DNA of 5,477 nt, from positions 1 through 5,477 of the forward strand of contig PFTH01000201.1 of the NCBI GenBank assembly GCA_002789465.1. The letters run 5' to 3'. The stretch is from Candidatus Roizmanbacteria bacterium CG_4_9_14_0_8_um_filter_34_12. Lineage in GTDB: Bacteria > Patescibacteriota > Microgenomatia > UBA1406 > GWC2-37-13. The notes beneath the pieces are model-generated. The model worked only from the letters and a program-made list of their open reading frames with translations. It was not told the origin of the DNA and searched no databases. The position numbers and the translations under genes are program-made. Positions 1-4,012 of the stretch are shown in pieces (position 1 is the first letter of the stretch; every line of letters begins with the position of its first letter).

Positions 1-495
1 CCTTGGAAATTTATTGTTGTCACAGATAAAAAATTGCGTCAACAGTTACGATTTGCATCTTGGAATCAATCACAGGTTACAGACGCATCACATTCGATTG
101 TGTTTTGTGCGAGAAAAACCATTGATGCAAAATATATCGATAGTTATGTTGCATTGATGAAAAAAGAAAGAAAAATGTCTACAGTTAAAGCGTTTGGATA
201 TGCAACCTATTTTAAAACATATGTTGCAGGTAAAAAACCAGAAGAACAAAAGATATGGGCAAGTAAACAGGTTTATATTGCACTAGGATTTTTGTTGTAT
301 ACTGCAGCACTTCTTAAAATTGATAGCTGTCCAATGGAAGGATTTGATTCTAAAAAGTATGATAAGATTCTTGGACTTGAGGATACTGACTACACTTCGG
401 TTGTTATTTGCCCTGTGGGATATCGAGCCAAAGACGATAAATATGCAACGGAAAAAAAAGTGCGCTGGAAGAAAAAAGAAGTAATCGTTATCTAA
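1..495 (+). CDS. Nitroreductase-family flavoprotein, 5' end missing
   Basis: This is the C-terminal 164 residues of an NfsB-like nitroreductase, a family of FMN-dependent NAD(P)H oxidoreductases that reduce nitro compounds, quinones or similar acceptors in the cytosol. The frame is open from base 1, before the in-frame TTG at 34, and residues 1-10 (PWKFIVVTDK) match the conserved QPW strand, so the TTG is not the real start. Further family marks are QVTDASH (25-31), the helix W87-ASKQ..IALGFLLYTAA, the CPMEGF loop at 110-115 and CPVGYRAKDD at 137-146 near the C terminus. About 50 N-terminal residues, including the usual FMN-phosphate-binding arginines, lie left of the window. The gene ends in TAA and converges on the minus-strand cluster, 15 bases from the stop of the small peptide gene. 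The family call is firm; the substrate cannot be inferred. Confidence 0.88.
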   Translation, partial: PWKFIVVTDKKLRQQLRFASWNQSQVTDASHSIVFCARKTIDAKYIDSYVALMKKERKMSTVKAFGYATYFKTYVAGKKPEEQKIWASKQVYIALGFLLYTAALLKIDSCPMEGFDSKKYDKILGLEDTDYTSVVICPVGYRAKDDKYATEKKVRWKKKEVIVI

Positions 496-510
496 TAAGT
501 TTTTTTCTTA

Positions 511-624
511 CTAAAGTAGACTGATTAAGCCTAAGAGCGCTACTCCAATTAATCCCCATTTAGCAATTTTTTTCGAATTTTCTTTACTTATTAGACCAAA
601 AAATTTCTTTTTTTCTTCATTCAT
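511..624 (-). CDS. 37-residue single-span membrane peptide downstream of hflX
   Basis: This short frame starts with ATG five bases after the hflX stop codon and ends with TAG. I read 37 residues: a charged N-terminal part (MNEEKKKFFG, then KENSKK), a tryptophan at 23, and a hydrophobic stretch GLIGVALLGLISLL reaching the last residue. Lysines before and hydrophobic residues to the end suggest a small inner-membrane peptide with the N terminus in the cytosol. No clear Shine-Dalgarno sequence is visible, so translation would probably depend on coupling to hflX. I do not recognise a family. The close fit to the hflX end and the clean charge-then-hydrophobic layout favour a real gene, but a frame this short could arise by chance in AT-rich DNA. 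Confidence 0.45.
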   Translation of the reverse strand: MNEEKKKFFGLISKENSKKIAKWGLIGVALLGLISLL

Positions 625-629
625 ACTTA

Positions 630-1751
630 TTAATTATTTGATAAAGCATTAGAGATTACATTTTTTACTGACTCAATCCCAATATCATCTTTTACTGAGA
701 TAAAAAGGGGATTATATGTGTGAAAGTTGTCTGCAATATATTTTTTAATTAAATTACTTTTTTGTGATAATGCATCAATTTTATTAAATACAAAGATTTG
801 TTTTTTGTCAGCAATTCCCATTTCTTTTAATAAATCTTCTACCACTTTAATCTTTATGTCCATTTTATCGTCAGTGATATCAATGATATGAAGTAATAAA
901 TCAGCATTGGTTGACTCAAGTAGAGTTGATCTAAAAGCCTCAACTAATGAGGGAGGTAGGTTTTTTATAAAGCCGATGGTATCAGAAATCATTATTTCTT
1001 GATTAAGTTGTGGAAGATAAAGTTTTCCCAATGTGCTGTCAAGCGTCACGAAAAGCGCATCTTTTACAATTTTGTTTTTTCCGGTTAAACGGTTAAAAAG
1101 CGCTGTTTTTCCGGCATTGGTATAACCAATAATTGAAACGGTTTTTTGACCGTTGTTACGTCGATTATCAAGTTGGCGTTGCCGGTTATCGGTTAGTTTT
1201 TTTAGTGTAAGGGTTTTTGCTTTAATATGATCTTTCCAGTGTCGTTTCATCAGTTCCATATTTGTTTCTCCAACACCTCGACCTCCAGTGCCCCCACCTT
1301 GACGTGAAAAGTATGTGTTTCCCAGTCCGGAAATTCTTGGTCCCATATGTTGCATACGGGCAATTTCAATCTGAAGTTTTGCTTCGGCTGTTCTAGCATG
1401 TCTATCGAAGATGTTTAAAATCAAATCAACTCGATCCCAAACTTGAATTAGTCGGTTTGCAGGCCAAAAAGATTGAGTAAGACGAAATAACTGTCCATGA
1501 TTAACAATCGCGTTGATAATGACAATATCGATTTTTTTAAGGCGTATTATTTCTGCTAATTCTTCAACCTTACCAGACCCAATAAATGTGTTTTTATCTG
1601 GTTTAGTTCGGTGTTGAATGACATTGGCAATGTCCACTCCTCCATAGGTTTTTACTAAGGACTGTAGTTCGCCTAGTTCTTTAACTGCGTCTTGAGTAGG
1701 AGAGCGTGGATCAACAACGTCGACTAATACTACTTTTTTTAACAATGACAT
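630..1751 (-). CDS. hflX: GTPase HflX (ribosome-splitting/ribosome-associated GTPase)
   Basis: This 373-residue protein is an HflX-family P-loop GTPase. In studied bacteria HflX binds the 50S subunit and splits stalled or stressed 70S ribosomes using GTP. The N-terminal HflX domain spans about 1-175 and contains FIGSGKVEEL (56-65) and the glycine-rich RQGGGTGGRGVGETN segment (150-164), followed by a basic helical linker. The G domain follows: G1 GYTNAGKT (209-216), the G2 region FVTLDST (234-240), G3 DTIGF (257-261), G4 NKID (323-326) and a G5-like ISVKDDIG (351-358). The G2 loop reads DSTLG where DPTTR is usual, and the protein is shorter than the 426-residue E. coli form. The start is an ATG without an evident ribosome binding site, 23 bases after the toxin gene; no promoter is apparent in that gap, so co-transcription is likely. 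Confidence 0.96.
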   Translation of the reverse strand: MSLLKKVVLVDVVDPRSPTQDAVKELGELQSLVKTYGGVDIANVIQHRTKPDKNTFIGSGKVEELAEIIRLKKIDIVIINAIVNHGQLFRLTQSFWPANRLIQVWDRVDLILNIFDRHARTAEAKLQIEIARMQHMGPRISGLGNTYFSRQGGGTGGRGVGETNMELMKRHWKDHIKAKTLTLKKLTDNRQRQLDNRRNNGQKTVSIIGYTNAGKTALFNRLTGKNKIVKDALFVTLDSTLGKLYLPQLNQEIMISDTIGFIKNLPPSLVEAFRSTLLESTNADLLLHIIDITDDKMDIKIKVVEDLLKEMGIADKKQIFVFNKIDALSQKSNLIKKYIADNFHTYNPLFISVKDDIGIESVKNVISNALSNN

Positions 1752-1774
1752 AGTTTTAGTTAATTTATGTGTAA

Positions 1775-2029
1775 CTATCTTTTATAAATTTCTCTTCGAT
1801 GACCAGCGCGTAAAATTATAATTCTATTTTTTTCAATATCAAAAATAATTCGGTAATTACCTAATCGGAAACGATACTGTCCGATTGAATTATTTATTAG
1901 TTTTTTTGAAAACGCAAGTGGATTGGTTGCGAATAATTCAATTTTATTTTTAAGTCGTTTTTTAACAATAATATCCAATCTTTTAATATCTTTTAATGCG
2001 GTTTTAGTGTAAAGAATTTGGTAAACCAT
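1775..2029 (-). CDS. Type II toxin of the RelE/ParE superfamily
   Basis: This small basic protein of 84 residues has the RelE/ParE layout: an N-terminal strand (YQILYTKTA), a lysine-rich helical pair (ALKDIKRLDIIVKKRLKNKI), then the core YRFRLGNYRIIFDI at 52-65 and a closing strand IIILRAGHRREIYKR. In RelE-type toxins conserved arginines and a C-terminal tyrosine cut mRNA in the ribosomal A site; candidates here are R55, R60, R78/R79 and Y82. The ATG lies two bases after the antitoxin stop codon (TAG-GT-ATG), so the two genes are translationally coupled. Because RelE-like RNases and ParE-like gyrase poisons share this fold, the target is an inference. The core arginines and GHRREIY ending favour the RelE/YoeB side. 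The protein is full length, and no key segment is missing. Confidence 0.9.
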   Translation of the reverse strand: MVYQILYTKTALKDIKRLDIIVKKRLKNKIELFATNPLAFSKKLINNSIGQYRFRLGNYRIIFDIEKNRIIILRAGHRREIYKR

Positions 2030-2031
2030 AC

Positions 2032-2280
2032 CTAAAGATCACCGAAGACTTGTTCGTGAGTAAAAAAGTCTTCTTGTTGATATTCCTTTCGTGCTTTTTT
2101 TATGCTTGCAAGGTATTCTTTATTAACTAAGGCGAGTAAATCTTCAAATAAATCAATGTTGACTAAAGCAGAAACGATCTTGCCTTTTTTAGCCACCAAA
2201 AAATAATCCTTTTTCATAGTAATTTCTTTTAAGGTGTCAGCCAAATTATTTCTTAAAATAGTGGTAGTGATAACATTCAT
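2032..2280 (-). CDS. Type II antitoxin, Phd/YefM-like
   Basis: Read from the ATG at 2280 this is an 82-residue antitoxin partner of the adjoining toxin. The N-terminal part (ITTTILRNNLADTLKEI, then KDYFLVAKKGKIVSALVNIDLFEDLLAL) has the Phd/YefM fold, which dimerises and binds operator DNA. The acidic tail from about residue 50 (KARKEYQQEDFFTHEQVFGDL) should wrap and block the toxin. A TTG three codons upstream is open in frame, but it falls inside the -10 hexamer of the promoter, so it would not be transcribed; ATG 2280 is chosen. The order antitoxin then toxin, with a two-base gap, is the usual arrangement. Control is probably negative feedback by the antitoxin or the complex on the palindrome just upstream. 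Similar antitoxins are paired with RelE, YoeB and Doc toxins; here the partner is RelE/ParE-like. Confidence 0.88.
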   Translation of the reverse strand: MNVITTTILRNNLADTLKEITMKKDYFLVAKKGKIVSALVNIDLFEDLLALVNKEYLASIKKARKEYQQEDFFTHEQVFGDL

Positions 2281-2288
2281 ACAAAACA

Positions 2289-2318
2289 ATTGTACATTTC
2301 AAATGTTACTTTTGTCAA
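2289..2318 (-). promoter_or_regulatory. Sigma70-type promoter of the toxin-antitoxin/hflX cluster
   Basis: On the minus strand TTGACA (2318-2313, a perfect -35) is followed after 18 bases by TACAAT (2294-2289, five of six to the -10 consensus). Only eight bases separate the -10 from the antitoxin ATG at 2280, so transcription should begin at or within about two bases of the start codon, giving a leaderless or nearly leaderless message. No room remains for a Shine-Dalgarno site. This is the strongest promoter match in the window. Confidence 0.75.
2294..2306. promoter_or_regulatory. Palindromic operator candidate in the antitoxin promoter
   Basis: ACATTTCAAATGT is a perfect 6+1+6 palindrome touching the -10 and filling part of the spacer of the antitoxin promoter. 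Phd/YefM antitoxins repress their own promoters by binding short palindromes in this position, so this is the likely operator. A second short palindrome, ACAATTGT (2286-2293), overlaps the -10 itself and could be a second half of the same site or chance. Placement and symmetry are seen directly; binding is inferred. Confidence 0.6.
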
Positions 2319-2360
2319 ACGCAGTTATTTTTGAAAAAATTCTTATATAGGTGATTAAGA

Positions 2361-2377
2361 TACACATTCGATGTGTA
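2361..2377. promoter_or_regulatory. 17-bp dyad upstream of the deaminase-like gene
   Basis: TACACATTCGATGTGTA is a perfect 7+3+7 inverted repeat. Its right arm covers the position where the -35 of the downstream gene should be (2372-2377), a hexamer that matches the consensus at only two positions. A poor -35 covered by a dyad fits an activator site, though a repressor would also bind there. Both this dyad and the antitoxin operator contain ACAT/ATGT half sites, but spacing and length differ, so a shared regulator is only a possibility. Confidence 0.5.
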
Positions 2378-2394
2378 AATAGAAAATTATACCT

Positions 2395-2400
2395 TATAAT
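2395..2400 (+). promoter_or_regulatory. Consensus -10 box for the deaminase-like gene
   Basis: A perfect TATAAT ends eight bases before the ATG at 2409. The expected transcription start is therefore at or within a few bases of the initiation codon, and no Shine-Dalgarno sequence is visible, so the message is probably leaderless. The -35 partner is weak and overlaps the dyad at 2361-2377, suggesting control by a bound factor. Confidence 0.6.
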
Positions 2401-2408
2401 ATATCGCT

Positions 2409-3017
2409 ATGTCTTATAGAAAGCTTGAGTATTGTAGACCACCGCTATTTTCAATTATTAAGGATTATATTAGAACATGCAATGTAGTTCATCCTGACAG
2501 TTTATCAAGATTACCTGAATTATTAAGACAAGCGAGATCAACGTTTCAAGAAGGATTATGTGCCAAAGATGTTTATGGAGCTATGGTTATCGAATTGAAA
2601 GACGATAGAGAAGTTATTTGTTTATCTCGAAACGGAATGGAGTCAGCAACTCCCAAACATCTTGATAGATATAGTGTTAATAATTTACGTAATCTTGCTA
2701 TTGGGATAAAAAACCCAGAGGATAGAAATAAATTATTAACTTATTTAGACAGCATTGCTGAGGGTGAACAGGACTTGATTTTAAATTGCAGAATATTAGC
2801 AACTAGAGCAGGGTGTGAGTGGTGTTTGGTTGGACACGGAATTGGTTATGATAAGGGGGACGAGCATCATAGTGGGAATGGATCTCGAGTTGATAGACGA
2901 ACGACGTCTGAAGCTTGTCCGAATTTACACGCAGGTTGTACTGAAAGAATATTATTGTATAATCGCCCTTATTTGATTGGTTTGATGAAAAAAATTGAGG
3001 GTAAAAAAATACCGTAA
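2409..3017 (+). CDS. Deaminase-fold-like protein, 5' part (frame breaks before the second zinc motif)
   Basis: This 202-residue frame starts at an ATG right after a consensus -10 box. I do not recognise a named family for the first 115 residues; they include the strand pair YGAMVIELKDDREVICLSRNG (57-76), which resembles the opening strands of cytidine deaminases. Residues 121-150 hold two more strands with a CEWC pair (136-139). Then comes PNLHAGCTERILLYN (171-185), where C177-T-E179 matches the C-x-E of cytidine deaminases: one zinc ligand plus the catalytic glutamate. The partner P-C-x-x-C motif is absent from this frame but present in the adjoining -1 frame (3005-3391). The last codons, GGT AAA AAA ATA CCG TAA, run over an A7 tract. 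If read through with a -1 shift the product would be about 327 residues. The deaminase assignment is inference from motif order; substrate is unknown. Confidence 0.6.
   Translation: MSYRKLEYCRPPLFSIIKDYIRTCNVVHPDSLSRLPELLRQARSTFQEGLCAKDVYGAMVIELKDDREVICLSRNGMESATPKHLDRYSVNNLRNLAIGIKNPEDRNKLLTYLDSIAEGEQDLILNCRILATRAGCEWCLVGHGIGYDKGDEHHSGNGSRVDRRTTSEACPNLHAGCTERILLYNRPYLIGLMKKIEGKKIP
3003..3009 (+). other. A7 tract at the frame break of the deaminase-like gene
   Basis: Seven adenines follow GGT in the 5' frame. Reading back one base after the second AAA codon continues into the open 3' frame (AAT ACC GTA ACA...). The two frames overlap only from 3005 to 3017. The heptamer is preceded by T, so a classical A-AAA-AAA tandem slip would involve one mismatch in the P site. 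Polymerase slippage, ribosomal slippage, a true mutation and a homopolymer sequencing error are all compatible. Confidence 0.5.
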
Positions 3018-3391
3018 CAGACATTTTCTATTATGACAAAAAATCTCCTCCTGTATTAACTTATTATGAAGGGGAAGAGATTGATAATCCTCATTCTATC
3101 ATTATTGAAGAACCGGAGGAGACAGTTGAAGATATAAAAAAACTAGCTCTTTTTACACAAACATGTCCATGCCAAACTTGTGCTCAAGCATTTGTTGACT
3201 TTAAAAAAGAAACCGGGGTTTCCCCAGTAATTGTATGTCAATACCTATCACGTCATCAAGTTAAAGAAGTTCAAGGTGTTGATAAAGATGATGTTAGATC
3301 ATTAAACCAACTTATGGCTCATCAGATCCCAGTTTGTTGGCAAGAAGTAGAATCAACAATTATTAAGTGGCGATCGCAGTTGAATAAATGA
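3005..3391 (+). CDS. Deaminase-fold-like protein, 3' part in the -1 frame, with PCxxC zinc motif
   Basis: This frame of 128 codons has no ATG, GTG or TTG before its coding-like stretch begins; the first ATG lies near its end. It therefore looks like the continuation of the upstream protein rather than a separate gene. It reads TDIFYYDKKSPP, an acidic linker (EEPEETVED), a strand KLALFTQT and then CPCQTCAQAF. In the composite numbering P254-C255-Q-T-C258 gives the two remaining zinc ligands of a deaminase P-C-x-x-C motif at the start of a helix. The tail (VSPVIVCQYLSRH, then VRSLNQLMAHQIPVCW) has the strand-helix-strand look of the end of deaminase domains, where a late residue run such as 'GIPV' is common. 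About 75 residues separate the two motifs, more than in free cytidine deaminases. Two stop codons, TGATGA, end the frame. Its final codons overlap the promoter of the next gene. Confidence 0.55.
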   Translation, partial: KNTVTDIFYYDKKSPPVLTYYEGEEIDNPHSIIIEEPEETVEDIKKLALFTQTCPCQTCAQAFVDFKKETGVSPVIVCQYLSRHQVKEVQGVDKDDVRSLNQLMAHQIPVCWQEVESTIIKWRSQLNK

Positions 3392-3408
3392 TGATTGTCT
3401 GCTAAAAT
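3380..3408 (+). promoter_or_regulatory. Promoter of the small zinc-ribbon gene
   Basis: TTGAAT (3380-3385) and TAAAAT (3403-3408) are separated by exactly 17 bases. The -10 ends eleven bases before the ATG at 3420, which predicts a leader of only about four or five bases. The AAGGT at 3409-3413 looks like a Shine-Dalgarno site at good spacing, yet it would lie upstream of the predicted start of this transcript; it could serve only on read-through mRNA from the deaminase-like gene. Confidence 0.6.
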
Positions 3409-3419
3409 AAGGTCAAATT

Positions 3420-3689
3420 ATGACAAAAAATAAAGCTTTCAGCAATCCTTGCGTTAGATGCGGTAGAGAGAGAATTGTTATTCGAGTATGGGAAGAAAAG
3501 ACAACTTATTCTACTGTGACAAATACGGAGACCGCTTGTCCCAATCCTGAATGTCAAAAACTAGTAACGGCGGAAAATAAAAAACAAACTGATAAACAGG
3601 CTGCTATTAAAAAGCGCAGTGATGAAAGAGCGGTTGAACGTCGTGCCGGAAGAACCAAAAAAACTGCACCAAAAAAACCTTCGAAATAA
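3420..3689 (+). CDS. Small Cys4 zinc-ribbon-like protein with basic tail
   Basis: This 89-residue protein has a CVRCGRERI knuckle (C11, C14) and a second knuckle CPNPEC (C40, C45), separated by a short sheet-like segment (IVIRVWEEKTTYSTVTNTET). Together these four cysteines should bind one zinc ion. The remaining half (from about residue 48) is rich in lysine, arginine, alanine and glutamate, is probably helical then disordered, and ends KKTAPKKPSK, which suggests nucleic-acid or ribosome contact. From memory, short proteins of this pattern recur as hypotheticals in Patescibacteria; no function is established. The ATG is supported by both an AAGG at seven bases and a promoter just upstream. 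The gene is complete, ending in TAA. Direct zinc binding and any RNA binding are inferred from composition and motif only. Confidence 0.82.
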   Translation: MTKNKAFSNPCVRCGRERIVIRVWEEKTTYSTVTNTETACPNPECQKLVTAENKKQTDKQAAIKKRSDERAVERRAGRTKKTAPKKPSK

Positions 3690-3741
3690 AATATTATTAA
3701 ATAATAATTTAGCTCCTCTTCTAACTATAAAATAGTGAAAA

Positions 3742-3770
3742 TTGCGAAAAGTACATTAATGTGTTCTAAT
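3742..3770 (+). promoter_or_regulatory. Possible promoter upstream of the structured segment
   Basis: TTGCGA (3742-3747, four of six) and TCTAAT (3765-3770, five of six) are spaced 17 bases apart. A transcript from here would begin near 3777 and run through the hairpin at 3813-3833 and the nested dyad at 3831-3928, with no coding frame on it. In DNA this AT-rich such matches arise often by chance. Confidence 0.25.
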
Positions 3771-3812
3771 ACATTAGATCAACTGCGTAATAAGCGAATT
3801 AATAATCCAGGA

Positions 3813-3833
3813 TAACCAATAATGGTTGTTTTT
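3813..3833 (+). terminator. Short hairpin with T run, weak intrinsic terminator
   Basis: AACCA (3814-3818) pairs with TGGTT (3823-3827) around an ATAA loop, with an extra T-G wobble at the base, and is followed by TTTTT at 3829-3833. The stem is short with only two G-C pairs, so termination would be weak. It could end transcripts from the zinc-ribbon gene or belong to the fold at 3831-3928, with which the T run overlaps. Confidence 0.35.
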
Positions 3834-3928
3834 ATCTTTCTAAGGATGCAGCTGTTTAAATAATAGCTGGAAGTTACAAAGGGCTGCGATATTTTTAATA
3901 TGTTGGTCCCGACTTCTGCAAAGATAAA
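3831..3928. other. Nested complementary arms, possible structured RNA
   Basis: TTTATCTTT (3831-3839) is perfectly complementary to AAAGATAAA (3920-3928). Immediately inside on the 3' side, CTGC (3916-3919) complements GCAG (3848-3851) after an eight-base bulge. Within this closing stem are CAGCT/AGCTG (3849-3853, 3865-3869), ATATT/AATAT (centred near 3895) and GTTG/CGAC-type pairing with a wobble (3902-3913). GCAGC (3848-3852) can instead pair with GCTGC (3883-3887), so at least two mutually exclusive folds exist. I do not recognise a known RNA family. It may be an RNA gene, a leader element or a DNA site of the neighbouring insertion sequence. Confidence 0.25.
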
Positions 3929-4000
3929 TTTTACATAATTGACTACTTGATTTAACAGTCTAAACCAATCTTAATGAAATAGTTCTACGTACTAATAGGG

Positions 4001-4006
4001 TAAAAT
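4001..4006 (+). promoter_or_regulatory. -10 box next to the transposase start
   Basis: TAAAAT lies six bases before the ATG at 4013 and would start transcription at about the initiation codon. I see no good -35 at 16-18 bases. Such a half promoter is usual at insertion-sequence ends, where an outside -35 can be captured, and the position fits leaderless expression, as at the other genes here. Confidence 0.35.
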
Positions 4007-4012
4007 ATCTTT

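Larger units (their letters stand above)
3690..4012. other. Non-coding block between zinc-ribbon gene and transposase
   Basis: About 320 bases show no plausible gene on either strand; the longest starts give only a dozen or so codons. The block contains an AT-rich imperfect dyad right after the zinc-ribbon stop (3690-3710), two TACATTA direct repeats 18 bases apart (3752-3758, 3770-3776), a short terminator-like hairpin (3813-3833), a set of nested complementary arms (3831-3928) and the -10 of the transposase. The left end of the insertion sequence must lie somewhere here, but I cannot place it without its right end. Confidence 0.6.

Noticed and set aside
34..36. TTG as start of the nitroreductase
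   Set aside because: The frame is open to base 1 and residues before the TTG match the conserved PWKF strand, so the gene begins outside the window.
494..517. Dyad TAATAAG-T7-CTTACTA as a bidirectional terminator between convergent genes
   Set aside because: The stem is almost all A-T with one mismatch or wobble, and the T run is the loop rather than the tail, so it does not have the form of an intrinsic terminator.
2281..2289. TTG at 2289 as antitoxin start
   Set aside because: It falls inside the predicted -10 box; the ATG at 2280 fits both the promoter and the family's N terminus.
2803..3024. Minus-strand frame of 73 codons
   Set aside because: It lies opposite the deaminase-like gene, has no promoter or ribosome binding site, and its sequence resembles no protein; it is an antisense shadow.
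3691..3710. AT-rich dyad just after the zinc-ribbon gene as its terminator
   Set aside because: The arms pair only with a bulge, contain no G-C pairs, and are followed by AGCTCC rather than a T run.
3871..3890. Resemblance of TTACAAAGGGCTGCGA to a stretch of 16S rRNA
   Set aside because: About 14 bases match a common 16S segment, but the flanks on both sides do not continue as rRNA, so it is probably chance.
3690..4012. tRNA or tmRNA in the non-coding block
   Set aside because: I looked for a T-loop (TTCRA) flanked by a 5-base stem and an acceptor stem on both strands and found none.
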